A stretch of DNA of 33,867 bases. Origin: Calditerrivibrio nitroreducens (lineage in GTDB: Bacteria > Chrysiogenota > Deferribacteres > Deferribacterales > Calditerrivibrionaceae). The position numbers and the translations under genes are program-made. Location of the stretch: assembly GCA_002878065.1 (NCBI GenBank), contig PNIN01000019.1:1-33867 (forward strand), written 5' to 3'. How positions within the stretch are numbered: the first letter of the stretch is position 1; each line of letters opens with the position of its first letter. Positions 1 through 8,771 of the stretch are shown one piece after another. Under the pieces are notes generated by a model. It was not told the DNA's origin, did not search any database, and saw only the letters and a program-made list of their open reading frames with translations.

Positions 1-15
1 CCGCCTTATCTATGT

Positions 16-1500
16 TTAGAATTCTATAGAGATATTAGCCTGTAATCTTGCTTCGTTTGGGTAATCTTTGTCATCATACGAACTTTTCTTACCAGAGATA
101 GCTACACCAAGATCCGCTCTTATCAAGTAAAGATTTAGTCCCAATCCAGCTGTATACATATTACCGATGTCTGATTCGGCAATATTTCTATAGACTCCAG
201 CTCTAAGAGCCAAAAATTTTAATACGTCCCACTCCAAACCTACACCAATATTTTGACTTTTGTAACCATCAACTGCTGTTTCATTCTTTGTTACGTCTGC
301 ATCAGCTGCAATAGTAAGTGTTTCAAAAGGGTTAACAGCAATCCCTAACCTACCTTGAGGTTTTACTTTGTAATCCCCACCATTTGGCCTGTCAAACTTA
401 GGAGAGTTTAGATACTTTGCAACTGCCCCTATCTTGATCCAATTGTTTGGCATATATATGGCACCCAGATCGACTGCAAAATTGTTAGACTCCTCATATT
501 TATCTTTGATCCTATCCACTATATCACTCGAATTATTGTTAAATATAGTTATCTTCTCCTCGTATACCCTTCCCTTTATTAGCTTAAGATTTACCCCAAA
601 GGCAAGGGTGTCATTCACTGGATGACCATAGGTGATAGGGACTTCCAATAATCCGATACCGATGACATCGATACTACTTTGGTTTTTATCTATAGTATTA
701 CCATTTACAGAAGCATTTACAGAATCTGACACAAGATTTATGGCATCACTTACGTATGTAGATGGGATCCCCGAACTGCTCAGTTGGGAAGCAGCAGTAT
801 TTATTATATCTATAGCCTGATCTGATGTAAACCCTGCTGATTGAAGTGCTGATTGTAATGTTGAAATCGTGGAGCTTCCAAAATAGTTTTGTGCCGTAGA
901 AGTAATAGAACTACTACCAGAGCCATCGTCTGTTGCATTTACGATGGCATTTTTTACAGTCGTACTATTTGTACTGTTGGTAAACCCCACATTCACTAAG
1001 TCAAGATTAGGCTTACCTGATGCTTCCACAAGACCGTATATCCCTATTCCAAATCTTTTAATCCTTGAGGCAACGGCTGCATTACCATTTAAGGTAAGAG
1101 CACCCCCTTTATCTCTGATTTTAGTCAAGTATGATAGAAGTTTAACAGCATTTTCAAAGTCGTTTCTAGTTAAGTTTGAGGAGCTGCTGGCGATGTTAGA
1201 TAATGCATCATAATCGATTTTAGCAAGTTCATCGATCGTTTCACCCAAATCATTATTCAACCTTATCCCTGCACCAATTTGTGCATTGATGCCAAACCTC
1301 TTTTTCTCTAAGGTCTCTTTACCCTCTTTCCCATAAAATCCAAAAATCGCTGGGTTATAATACTGGGCAGTTGCATCAATTGTGGATGCCACCCCAACAC
1401 CACCCATACCAAGCTGCCTTGCACCTATCGGCTGAAACTCCAATGCATACGACGTCGAGCAAATTCCTAAAATCGATAAAACAGCAAGTAATCTTTTCAT
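16..1500 (-). CDS. Outer-membrane beta-barrel protein, TraF_2-like family
   Basis: Encodes 494 aa from the ATG at 1500, placed right behind a TAAGGAGG ribosome site. An ATG 30 bases upstream would put the site inside the gene and add ten residues before the signal peptide. Residues 1-19 form a signal peptide (MKR, hydrophobic stretch, cut after SYA). The mature N-terminus has the pattern ARQLGMGGVGVA...YYNPA seen in the family annotated 'conjugal transfer protein TraF' (PF13729) and related FadL-like barrels. The C-terminus ends in Phe, as outer-membrane barrels do. A Ser/Thr/Asn-rich low-complexity stretch lies at about residues 165-280. No conjugation genes are nearby, so a transfer role is unlikely; substrate and function are unknown. 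It follows the STAS/anti-sigma pair by 68 bases on the same strand and may share their transcript. Confidence 0.75.
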   Translation of the reverse strand: MKRLLAVLSILGICSTSYALEFQPIGARQLGMGGVGVASTIDATAQYYNPAIFGFYGKEGKETLEKKRFGINAQIGAGIRLNNDLGETIDELAKIDYDALSNIASSSSNLTRNDFENAVKLLSYLTKIRDKGGALTLNGNAAVASRIKRFGIGIYGLVEASGKPNLDLVNVGFTNSTNSTTVKNAIVNATDDGSGSSSITSTAQNYFGSSTISTLQSALQSAGFTSDQAIDIINTAASQLSSSGIPSTYVSDAINLVSDSVNASVNGNTIDKNQSSIDVIGIGLLEVPITYGHPVNDTLAFGVNLKLIKGRVYEEKITIFNNNSSDIVDRIKDKYEESNNFAVDLGAIYMPNNWIKIGAVAKYLNSPKFDRPNGGDYKVKPQGRLGIAVNPFETLTIAADADVTKNETAVDGYKSQNIGVGLEWDVLKFLALRAGVYRNIAESDIGNMYTAGLGLNLYLIRADLGVAISGKKSSYDDKDYPNEARLQANISIEF

Positions 1501-1568
1501 AAAAACCTCCTTATTTTTTATAACTATCACAAAAGCTGAAATGATCTACGAAAAACTACTTTATCTTT

Positions 1569-2000
1569 TCACAATCTTTTAGTCATATAAAATCTATATT
1601 CACCATTCTCATAAGAATAAGATACCTCATCCACAAGCTTTTTTATTATGTAAAGCCCTCTGCCGGAGTCCTGGTTTTCAGGAATTTTGGAGATATCAAC
1701 CTCTTTTTTTTCAAGCCTGAAGCCTTCACCGCAGTCTGTCACCTCAATTTTTAAAACATCCTTTTCAAGCTCTATTAAAAGCTTTACGGGTAGCTCCTCT
1801 TTTTCTTTGTTTCCATGTTTTATGGCATTCGCAATAGCCTCTGTTACGGCAAGATTAATTTTAAATGCCAGATCTTCAAAATCCACATTCCCCAACTCAT
1901 CCCTTGCTCTTGTAATAAATGTCTCCACCATATCCCCTATTAATGGCAACAACTTAATGTTACTCGGCAAAGTAAGTTCTAATCTTATCATAGAGTTCAT
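1569..2000 (-). CDS. RsbW/SpoIIAB-like anti-sigma factor serine kinase
   Basis: A 143-aa single-domain GHKL ATPase of the HATPase_c_2 type. The N box is visible as AVTEAIANAIKHGN (about residues 51-64), the G1 box as DCGEGF (about 93-98) and the G2 box as SGRGLYII (about 112-119). Such proteins bind a sigma factor or other target and phosphorylate a STAS partner on Ser. The partner is the gene just upstream: its stop overlaps this start (ATGA, 4 bases), so the two are translationally coupled. No sigma factor or PP2C phosphatase lies in the window, so the target of this partner-switch module is not visible here. Confidence is high for the family and low for the regulated process. Confidence 0.9.
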   Translation of the reverse strand: MNSMIRLELTLPSNIKLLPLIGDMVETFITRARDELGNVDFEDLAFKINLAVTEAIANAIKHGNKEKEELPVKLLIELEKDVLKIEVTDCGEGFRLEKKEVDISKIPENQDSGRGLYIIKKLVDEVSYSYENGEYRFYMTKRL

Positions 2001-2341
2001 TTTTTTACCCTCAAATAATCTTCAATAGAGTAAAATATCTTAACAATACACGTAAGTCCTACGATATCAAGTATGCCTGTTATTCTACAATTTGCCCCAA
2101 GGAGTCCAAAAATTTTTCCTTTTTTCTTATACTTTTTATATAGCCCAGCAATTACACCTATACCGGAACTATCTATAAATTGTAACTGGCTTATATCTAA
2201 AATAAGATCCTTTTTATCATCTATCTTGTTAAGTAAAGTATTTATTTCATCAATATTGCTCACATCTATTCGTTTTATATTTATCCTGGCTATAATATAA
2301 TCTTCATTTTCCACAAACTCTATCATAGACTCCTCTGACAT
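1997..2341 (-). CDS. STAS-domain anti-sigma factor antagonist (SpoIIAA-like)
   Basis: A 114-aa STAS protein. The phosphorylation loop is QFIDSSGIGVIAG at about residues 53-65, with the conserved D-S-S-G and a Ser acceptor. This is the classic antagonist that, when unphosphorylated, binds the anti-sigma kinase and frees its target. The start has an AAAGG ribosome site (TTTAGAAAGGTAGTC before ATG) and a strong extended -10 promoter upstream. It overlaps the kinase gene by 4 bases, which supports joint stoichiometric expression. Cys residues sit in the C-terminal third (GANCRITG and GLTCIV); I cannot assign them a role. Confidence 0.9.
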   Translation of the reverse strand: MSEESMIEFVENEDYIIARINIKRIDVSNIDEINTLLNKIDDKKDLILDISQLQFIDSSGIGVIAGLYKKYKKKGKIFGLLGANCRITGILDIVGLTCIVKIFYSIEDYLRVKK

Positions 2342-2361
2342 ATGACTACCTTTCTAAATAT

Positions 2362-2390
2362 ATTATAGCATATTTTTACTTTTTTGTTGA
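2362..2390 (-). promoter_or_regulatory. Promoter of the STAS/anti-sigma operon
   Basis: On the minus strand there is TGCTATAAT, a perfect -10 hexamer with the extended TGn element (hexamer at 2362-2367). A weak TCAACA lies 17 bases upstream (2385-2390). It sits about 20 bases before the STAS start. The extended -10 compensates for the poor -35. Confidence 0.6.
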
Positions 2391-2415
2391 AATTATCTTC
2401 TTTAATATATAAATT
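2387..2415 (+). promoter_or_regulatory. Possible ppaC promoter
   Basis: TTGAAA at 2387-2392, then 17 bases, then TAAATT at 2410-2415 (TATAAA is an alternative at 2408). The intergenic DNA is nearly all A/T, so chance matches are easy. It lies back to back with, and slightly overlaps, the divergent STAS promoter. Confidence 0.35.
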
Positions 2416-2442
2416 ATATCAAAAATAGTTTAAAGGTGTGTT

Positions 2443-4086
2443 ATGGAAAAAGTATATGTAATCGGTCATAAAAATCCCGATACAGACTCCATCTGCTCTG
2501 CTTATTGTTATGCATATCTAAAAAATACTATCGATACATCCAAACATTACATAGCTTCCAGATGTGGAAATCTAAATAGCCAAACAAGATATATTTTTTC
2601 AAAATTGAACATAGAACCTCCAGTTTTTTTAAAAGATATCTATCCAAAAGTTTCCGATGTAATGACAAAGAATGTGTACGCAAATCATTTAAATGATCCA
2701 TTATCAACTGTTATGAAGAATGTAAAAGAGTTAGGTATAAGGTTAACTCCTATAGTTGATGATAATAGAAAATATTTAGGAATTGCGAGTGTTTTCGAAA
2801 TAGCTCAGTTTTTTGTCACTGAAGAGGACTCTAATAGACCTTTTTACACATTTAGACTGGAAAATTTTGAAAAAACTATCGGAGGATATTTTCTCAAAAA
2901 GGGGGAAAAGGATGAATTTCTCGCCACAGTTATGATAGGAGCAATGCCTTTTGATAGATTCGTAAAAAGAATTGATGAAGTAGGACCAGAAAATACCGTA
3001 CTTATCGTGGGTAAAAGAAGGGATATTATTGAGTATGCAATGAATAAAAATACACCCGCCATCATAGTTACAGGCATATCAAATATTAACGATTTTGACT
3101 TCGATTATTCTAAATATTCTGGATCTTTATTCATCTCAAATTGTGACACTGCGGAATCCTTCAGACGAATTACCCTTTCTGTACCATGCAAGTCTGTAAT
3201 GGGAACCACACATACAATTAAACCTGATGATTACATTGATTATGCAAAGGAGGTTATGCTAAAAGAAAACAGAAGAGGATTACCTGTGGTTGATGAAAAT
3301 GGCACCCTTGTGGGAATCATAACTCGATCAGATATCATAAAAAAGCCAGAAAATCAGATTATCTTAATGGACCATAATGAACTAACCCAGGCAATAGATG
3401 GTGCAGAATCGGCAGAAATCCTTGAAATAGTAGACCATCATAGATTAGGAACAATTAAAACCAAAAAACCTGTCACCTTTTTTGCAAAACCTGTGGGAAG
3501 TACCTGCACACTTGTGTATCAACAATATAAAATTAACAATGTGGCGATACCAACCAATATTGCATATCTTCTTGCTTCCGGAATTCTTGCTGATACCGTT
3601 ATTTTAAAGTCTCCAACCGCAACAGATGAAGATAAAGAGGCATTAGAAGATCTATCCAAAATTGGAAATTTTGACTATATCGAATACGGAAAAGAGATCT
3701 TTTCTTCAACGGATAGTTTAAAAAATAGAACGGCTTCAGATATCATTAATGCAGATTTTAAAATGTATACAGAGTTTGGAATCTCTTTTGGGGTGGGTCA
3801 AGTGGAAGTGGTGAACATAGGTGAACTAAAAGAAGTTAAGCCAAACTTAATTTCAGAACTCGAGAATATCAAAACTAAAAATAATTTACATTTGGCAATG
3901 CTGCTTGTGACTGATATAATAACAGAAAATAGCATACTTCTCACAACAGAATATAAACCATTAGAAAAAATCATCAAATACAAAAAATTGGATGATAATT
4001 CATATGATTTGCCTGGCGTTTTATCGAGAAAAAAACAGCTACTTCCAGAACTTCTCAGGGCACTTGAAGACTTGACGAATAGATAA
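2443..4086 (+). CDS. ppaC: Manganese-dependent inorganic pyrophosphatase with CBS and DRTGG domains
   Basis: A 547-aa family II PPase that hydrolyses pyrophosphate to phosphate in the cytoplasm. The N-terminal DHH part has the metal motif GHKNPDTDS (H9, D13, D15). It is interrupted by a regulatory insert: CBS 1 at about 70-125, a DRTGG-like region at about 145-250 and CBS 2 at about 250-302. The catalytic part then resumes with MDHNE (309-313) and DHH (331-333). The DHHA2 domain follows, including the C-terminal substrate motif SRKK. Known relatives with this architecture are inhibited by AMP/ADP and activated by diadenosine polyphosphates, so activity is probably tied to energy state. All key ligands are present. 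The start has an AAAGGTG ribosome site. It is a single gene divergent from the STAS operon. Confidence 0.93.
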   Translation: MEKVYVIGHKNPDTDSICSAYCYAYLKNTIDTSKHYIASRCGNLNSQTRYIFSKLNIEPPVFLKDIYPKVSDVMTKNVYANHLNDPLSTVMKNVKELGIRLTPIVDDNRKYLGIASVFEIAQFFVTEEDSNRPFYTFRLENFEKTIGGYFLKKGEKDEFLATVMIGAMPFDRFVKRIDEVGPENTVLIVGKRRDIIEYAMNKNTPAIIVTGISNINDFDFDYSKYSGSLFISNCDTAESFRRITLSVPCKSVMGTTHTIKPDDYIDYAKEVMLKENRRGLPVVDENGTLVGIITRSDIIKKPENQIILMDHNELTQAIDGAESAEILEIVDHHRLGTIKTKKPVTFFAKPVGSTCTLVYQQYKINNVAIPTNIAYLLASGILADTVILKSPTATDEDKEALEDLSKIGNFDYIEYGKEIFSSTDSLKNRTASDIINADFKMYTEFGISFGVGQVEVVNIGELKEVKPNLISELENIKTKNNLHLAMLLVTDIITENSILLTTEYKPLEKIIKYKKLDDNSYDLPGVLSRKKQLLPELLRALEDLTNR

Positions 4087-4151
4087 TATTATTTTTTTTC
4101 ACTAAATGTTTAAATAATATCAAAAACCTCACAAATAGACTCTTTTTAGTA

Positions 4152-4181
4152 TTGACAACATAATTAAATATAGTTTATAGT
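4152..4181 (+). promoter_or_regulatory. Promoter of dctQM
   Basis: A perfect TTGACA at 4152-4157, an 18-base spacer, and TATAGT (5 of 6) at 4176-4181. It lies 56 bases before the dctQ start and is the best sigma-70-type promoter in the window. Confidence 0.7.
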
Positions 4182-4236
4182 TTAACACGATTAAAAAACA
4201 GAATTTCATAAAAATGAACAGGAGGCTTCAGACCAG

Positions 4237-4764
4237 ATGAAAACCATTATTAATATTTGCGATAAGATTAGCGGTTTTTTTGGTTACATTGCAGCATGGC
4301 TAACTTCAGCTCTTGTACTTGTTATTATTTATGATGTATTCACGAGATATTTACTAAATAGCAGTAAAATTTGGATTCAGGAATTGGAGTGGCATATCTT
4401 TGCATTGGTAATCCTATTTGGAGCAGCATATACTCTAAGACAAAACGGCCATGTTAGGGTGGATATAATTTACTCTAAACTATCTCCCAGAAAAAGAGCT
4501 TTAATCGACCTAATGGGAGTTATTATCCTTCTGATACCATTTAGCATTTTTATAATATACACCTCAAAAGATTTTGTCATCTCCTCATGGCAATTTGGCG
4601 AAGGATCCCCAGATCCAGGAGGATTACCCGCAAGATACCTACTCAAAGCCATGATCCCTTTTTGCTTTATTCTCATGATAAACCAGGGGATATCTATGTT
4701 TTTAAAGGCATTGTTAACCCTTAAAGGGGATACATCATATTACACAGAAAAAACAAGGCATTAG
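4237..4764 (+). CDS. dctQ: TRAP transporter small permease, DctQ
   Basis: A 175-aa inner-membrane protein with four hydrophobic segments, the usual DctQ topology and length. The family pattern W.QELEWHIFA...G.AYTLR..GHVRVDI is visible at about residues 46-78. DctQ pairs with DctM to form the membrane part of a TRAP importer, which uses an ion gradient and a periplasmic binding protein. An AGGAGG ribosome site precedes the start by 11 bases. It is followed after 6 bases by dctM. The matching binding protein is the convergent gene downstream. Confidence 0.92.
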   Translation: MKTIINICDKISGFFGYIAAWLTSALVLVIIYDVFTRYLLNSSKIWIQELEWHIFALVILFGAAYTLRQNGHVRVDIIYSKLSPRKRALIDLMGVIILLIPFSIFIIYTSKDFVISSWQFGEGSPDPGGLPARYLLKAMIPFCFILMINQGISMFLKALLTLKGDTSYYTEKTRH

Positions 4765-4770
4765 GAGCAA

Positions 4771-6084
4771 ATGATGAGCGCATTGATATTATTCATAACC
4801 GTTTTTGGTGCTTTACTTATAGGATTCCCTGTGGCTTTTACCCTTGGGGGAGTATCGATGATTTTAGGGTTAATAAACTTTGGACCTGAGCTTTTTAACC
4901 TGATGCCTCTCAGGATATGGGGTGGAGTTACAAATTTTGTTTTGGTGGCAATACCTCTTTTTGTTTACATGGGCGTGATGCTTGAAAAGTCAGGTATTGC
5001 AGAAGAAATGCTCGAAACGATGGCTTTGCTCTTTGGCAAGATCAGAGGTGGTATGGGAATATCTGTAATACTCGTGGGTGCAATGCTTGCCGCAGCCACA
5101 GGAATAGTCGGGGCCACCGTTGTCACCATGGGACTATTGAGCCTTCCTACTATGATAAAAAGAGGCTATAATATACCGTTATCATGTGGAATCATCTGTG
5201 CTGCAGGAACATTGGGGCAGATAATTCCACCGAGCGTTGCATTAGTAATAATTGCGAGTGTTTTCAACCTGTCCATTGGAGATATCTATCTTGGGGCATT
5301 TATCCCCGGTTTTTTACTTGTGGGATTATATCTTTTATATGTTATTGTTATAGCGATATTCAAAGGTGAACAGGTACCAGCAATGCCTGAAGAGGAACTT
5401 GCTAAATTTAAAAGTGATAATATGTTTAGAAGAATATTTTTTGCCTTTTTACTTCCTATGGCTCTTATTGTGGCGGTATTGGGTTCCATATTCGCAGGGA
5501 TAGCTTCCCCCACAGAATCAGCTGCTATTGGAGCCTTCGGTGCCACTCTACTTGCTCTTGCCAAAAGAAGCTTAAGTTATGAAAAAGCAATGGCGGTAAT
5601 GTATGATACGATGAACCTTACCGCAATGGTATTTACCCTTTTAATTGGAGCAACAGCTTTCGGTCTTGTTTTCAGAGGAATGCATGGGGATACGTTTATT
5701 ATAGAATTCATAGAAAAGACAAATATGAGTCCCACTACATTTTTGATCATGGTAAACGTCTTGATTTTCATAGCTGGCTTCTTCATAGATTACATTGAAA
5801 TCTCCTTTATAGTTCTGCCAATAGTAGGACCTATTTTCCAGAGTATGGGTCTTGACCTACTATGGATAGGGGTCCTTATTGGACTTAATTTTCAGACGAG
5901 CTTCCTTACCCCACCATTTGGATTTTCATTATTCTATCTACAAAGTGTAGCCCCAAAAGAGGTTACAATAAATCACATATATAAAGGGATAGTCCCTTTT
6001 ATAATACTTCAGGTTATAGCTGTAGGAATAGTGATATACTATCCTCAGCTTGCTCTGTGGTTGCCTAAGGTATTATCAGAATAA
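4771..6084 (+). CDS. dctM: TRAP transporter large permease, DctM
   Basis: A 437-aa polytopic inner-membrane protein of about 12 hydrophobic segments and normal DctM length. Family hallmarks include GFPVAFTLGG near the N-terminus, AAATGIVGATVVTMG, CGIICAAGTLGQIIPPS and a C-terminal FLTPPFGFSLFY. It is the transport channel of the TRAP system and acts with DctQ. Two ATGs stand in tandem (4771 and 4774). The AGGAG site is 3 bases from the first and 6 from the second, so the second may be the real start, one residue shorter. The gene ends just before a bidirectional terminator. Confidence 0.94.
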   Translation: MMSALILFITVFGALLIGFPVAFTLGGVSMILGLINFGPELFNLMPLRIWGGVTNFVLVAIPLFVYMGVMLEKSGIAEEMLETMALLFGKIRGGMGISVILVGAMLAAATGIVGATVVTMGLLSLPTMIKRGYNIPLSCGIICAAGTLGQIIPPSVALVIIASVFNLSIGDIYLGAFIPGFLLVGLYLLYVIVIAIFKGEQVPAMPEEELAKFKSDNMFRRIFFAFLLPMALIVAVLGSIFAGIASPTESAAIGAFGATLLALAKRSLSYEKAMAVMYDTMNLTAMVFTLLIGATAFGLVFRGMHGDTFIIEFIEKTNMSPTTFLIMVNVLIFIAGFFIDYIEISFIVLPIVGPIFQSMGLDLLWIGVLIGLNFQTSFLTPPFGFSLFYLQSVAPKEVTINHIYKGIVPFIILQVIAVGIVIYYPQLALWLPKVLSE

Positions 6085-6087
6085 AAT

Positions 6088-6114
6088 AAAAAGCCGGGAA
6101 ACCCCGGCTTTTTT
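6088..6114. terminator. Bidirectional terminator between dctM and dctP
   Basis: GC-rich stem AAGCCGGG (6091-6098) / CCCGGCTT (6103-6110) with loop AAAC, flanked by A's on the left and T's on the right. It therefore ends in a T tract on both strands. It fills the 31-base gap between the two convergent genes. Confidence 0.9.
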
Positions 6115-6115
6115 A

Positions 6116-7207
6116 TTACATAATAGACGTATAGTATGGTATCTCAGAGATTTTTGCCCAAGCGTCAACTTTTTTGCTGAAAGCAGTGAAATGATCAAAT
6201 ACCTTTTTGGATATCGGATCTTTGGATGTAATTTCAGAGATAACTTCCACTGAAGCTTTTCTGAATGATTCCATAACATCTTTTGGGAAAGGTTTAAGAT
6301 TAACTTTGTGTTCGTGAGTCAGTTTATATAAGTACTCGTTATTTTTGGATTCAAATGTGGCGAGCATCCATGCATTTGATCTATACATTGCGGTGGTGAT
6401 TATCTCCTGTAAGTCTTTTGGTAACGCATCATAAGCTTTTTTATTCACAAAAGACTCAAGTACTGTACCTGGCTCATGCCATCCTGGGTAATAGTAAAAT
6501 TTTGCAACCTTGTAAAATCCCATCAGATAATCATGGTATGGCCCAACCCATTCGGTGGCATCTATTACCCCTCTTTCAAGGTTTGAGTAGATCTCACCGC
6601 CAGCCACATTTATGGATGAACCACCAAGCTTGGTAATAACTTTTCCACCAAGACCAGGGATCCTCATTTTAAGACCTTTAATATCTGCCACTGATTTTAT
6701 CTCTTTTCTGAACCATCCCCCCATCTGAACCCCTGTATTTCCAGCTGCAAATGGTTTAAGATTGAACGCTGCATATACTTCATCCCAGAGCTGCTGGCCA
6801 CCACCAGCATAAAGCCAGGCATTCATACCTTGAGCATTTAATCCAAATGGAACGGCCGCAAAAAACTGAGCCGCCTGAGACTTACCAGCCCAGTAGTATG
6901 ATGCTCCATGACCCATCTCCACAGTACCAGAACTAACTGCATTGAATGCTTCCAGAGCTGGAACTAGCTCACCTGCACCATAAACCTGAATCTTCAATCT
7001 TCCTTCTGACATTGTTTCTATCCATTTTGCAAGCATTACAGCCCCCTCACCCATAACCGGGAAATTAGGTGGCCATGTTGTTACCATTTTCCAAAGGTAT
7101 TTCTGAGACGCGTGAATAGCTGGTGCCCCTATTGTCATTGCTGCACCGGCGGCAGTGGCTGCTCCAGCAGTTTTTAAAAACTGTCTCCTTGTTACTTTTT
7201 TACTCAT
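6116..7207 (-). CDS. dctP: TRAP transporter substrate-binding protein, DctP (TakP-like, Tat-exported)
   Basis: A 363-aa periplasmic solute receptor. The N-terminus carries a twin-arginine signal (RRQFLK, residues 7-12), then an Ala/Gly-rich hydrophobic stretch and a likely cut near residue 33 (IHA). It strongly resembles the 2-oxo-acid receptor TakP of Rhodobacter as I remember it: NTGVQMGGWFR (157-167), KGLKMRI (177-183), IDATEWVGPY (215-224) and YYYPGW are shared. Arg182, the usual TRAP carboxylate-binding Arg, and E219-W220 are in place. A small organic acid such as pyruvate or another 2-oxo acid is therefore the likely ligand (inference). It is convergent with dctQM instead of being in the same operon, and has its own promoter. 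Confidence 0.92.
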   Translation of the reverse strand: MSKKVTRRQFLKTAGAATAAGAAMTIGAPAIHASQKYLWKMVTTWPPNFPVMGEGAVMLAKWIETMSEGRLKIQVYGAGELVPALEAFNAVSSGTVEMGHGASYYWAGKSQAAQFFAAVPFGLNAQGMNAWLYAGGGQQLWDEVYAAFNLKPFAAGNTGVQMGGWFRKEIKSVADIKGLKMRIPGLGGKVITKLGGSSINVAGGEIYSNLERGVIDATEWVGPYHDYLMGFYKVAKFYYYPGWHEPGTVLESFVNKKAYDALPKDLQEIITTAMYRSNAWMLATFESKNNEYLYKLTHEHKVNLKPFPKDVMESFRKASVEVISEITSKDPISKKVFDHFTAFSKKVDAWAKISEIPYYTSIM

Positions 7208-7237
7208 AATTAACCTCCAGAGTTTAAGTTACGCTTA

Positions 7238-7265
7238 ATTATAATACATCATTTGAAAAAATCAA
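7238..7265 (-). promoter_or_regulatory. Promoter of dctP
   Basis: On the minus strand, TTGATT (7260-7265), a 16-base spacer and a perfect TATAAT (7238-7243). It lies about 30 bases before the dctP start, which has a TGGAGG ribosome site. Confidence 0.65.
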
Positions 7266-7281
7266 GTATAAAAACATTCTC

Positions 7282-7310
7282 TTGAAAAAAATCTTATTAT
7301 TGTTTAATAT
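7282..7310 (+). promoter_or_regulatory. Promoter of purB-lysO
   Basis: TTGAAA at 7282-7287, a 17-base spacer and TAATAT at 7305-7310, 24 bases before the purB start. It is back to back with the dctP promoter in the same intergenic region. Confidence 0.6.
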
Positions 7311-7334
7311 CTTTTAAAAAAGTTTGGAGAGGAT

Positions 7335-8768
7335 ATGAACCACTCACATTATGTAAATCCACTTACAGAAAGATATGCAAGCCCGGAAATGATGGAGCTT
7401 TTTTCCCCTTTGAAAAAATTTATTACATGGAGAAAGCTATGGGTAGCTCTTGCCGAAACAGAAAAGGAGCTTGGGCTTAATATCACAGATGAACAGATAG
7501 AGGAGATGCGTAACAATTTAAATAACATAGATTTTGAATATGCCAAAGAGATGGAAAAGAAATTTAGACATGACGTAATGGCGCATGTGCATACCTTTGG
7601 TAAAGTCTGCCCCAAAGCAATGCCAATAATTCACCTCGGTGCCACAAGCGCTTACGTAGGGGACAACACAGACCTTATCATCATGAAAGAGGGGCTAAAC
7701 CTTATCAAAAAACAGATGGTCAACCTGATACACAATCTTAAAGAATTTGCATTAAAATACAAAAACTTACCAACTCTCGGTTTTACACATTTTCAGCCAG
7801 CTCAGCTGACAACAGTGGGTAAAAGAGCCTGCATCTGGCTTCAGGATTTTTTACTCGACTTTGCAGATCTTGAATACGTTTCATCCAATCTAAAATTTAG
7901 AGGTGTAAAAGGTACCACAGGAACTCAGGCATCTTTTCTGTCTCTTTTCAATGGTGATCATGAAAAGGTTAGAATGCTTGACAGACTTGTTTCCAAAAAA
8001 ATGGGTTTTGACAAAGTGCTTACTATAACAGGTCAAACATATACGAGAAAACAGGATACACAGGTGCTTAAAGTCCTAGCCGGCATTGCCGAATCTGCCC
8101 ATAAAATGGCCACAGATATAAGACTTCTGCAAAACCTCAAAGAGGTTGAAGAACCATTTGAAAAACACCAGATAGGTTCAAGTGCCATGGCATACAAGAG
8201 AAATCCGATGCGAAGTGAAAGGGTCTGCTCCCTTGCAAGACTCGTCATCACAAATTCCATCAACCCATATCTAACCCATGCAACACAGTGGTTTGAAAGA
8301 ACCCTTGACGATTCGGCAAATAGAAGAGTAGTAATACCGGAATCTTTTTTGGCTATAGATGCCATTTTACAGCTTTTAATCAATATCACAGACGGACTTG
8401 TGGTTTATAAAAAAATCATAGAAAAGCATATCATGGAAGAGCTACCATTTATGGCTACAGAAAATATCATTATGGAATCAGTAAAAAGAGGTGCCGATAG
8501 GCAAAAGATGCATGAATTGATCCGCAAGCATTCAATGGATGCTGGTAGAATCGTGAAAATGGAAGGTGGTCAAAACGATCTTCTGGATCGCCTTGCAAAT
8601 GATGAAAATATCCCCCTCAGCAAGGAAGAGATTTTAAAAATTGTTAATCCATTAGATTTTATTGGTAGAGCACCACATCAGGTGGAAGAATTTATTAATG
8701 ATGAAGTTAATCCAATTTTAGACCAATACAGAGATCTTTTGGGTGTAAAAGTGGAAATAAAAGTATAA
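7335..8768 (+). CDS. purB: Adenylosuccinate lyase, animal ADSL-like type
   Basis: A 477-aa fumarase/aspartase-superfamily enzyme that releases fumarate from SAICAR and adenylosuccinate in purine synthesis. The superfamily signature [11 protein letters not shown] is at 281-291, with the mobile catalytic Ser loop. [11 protein letters not shown] (79-89) and [16 protein letters not shown] (149-164) supply the active-site His residues. By memory, long stretches match vertebrate ADSL almost word for word (for example [28 protein letters not shown] and [12 protein letters not shown]). It differs clearly from the shorter B. subtilis-type PurB. The start has a GGAGAGG site. lysO follows after 3 bases. 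Confidence 0.96.
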   Translation: MNHSHYVNPLTERYASPEMMELFSPLKKFITWRKLWVALAETEKELGLNITDEQIEEMRNNLNNIDFEYAKEMEKKFRHDVMAHVHTFGKVCPKAMPIIHLGATSAYVGDNTDLIIMKEGLNLIKKQMVNLIHNLKEFALKYKNLPTLGFTHFQPAQLTTVGKRACIWLQDFLLDFADLEYVSSNLKFRGVKGTTGTQASFLSLFNGDHEKVRMLDRLVSKKMGFDKVLTITGQTYTRKQDTQVLKVLAGIAESAHKMATDIRLLQNLKEVEEPFEKHQIGSSAMAYKRNPMRSERVCSLARLVITNSINPYLTHATQWFERTLDDSANRRVVIPESFLAIDAILQLLINITDGLVVYKKIIEKHIMEELPFMATENIIMESVKRGADRQKMHELIRKHSMDAGRIVKMEGGQNDLLDRLANDENIPLSKEEILKIVNPLDFIGRAPHQVEEFINDEVNPILDQYRDLLGVKVEIKV

Positions 8769-8771
8769 CTT

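Noticed and set aside
16..1500. Reading the 'TraF' resemblance as evidence of a conjugative element
   Set aside because: No relaxase, pilus, coupling protein or plasmid gene is in the window; the family is widespread as a chromosomal barrel protein.
1687..2300. Long open frames on the plus strand opposite the STAS/anti-sigma genes
   Set aside because: They are antisense shadows of two clear minus-strand genes, without ribosome sites or recognisable protein features.
4087..4130. Terminator after ppaC (AT-only arms and a T8 run)
   Set aside because: The stem is made only of A and T and is too weak to call.
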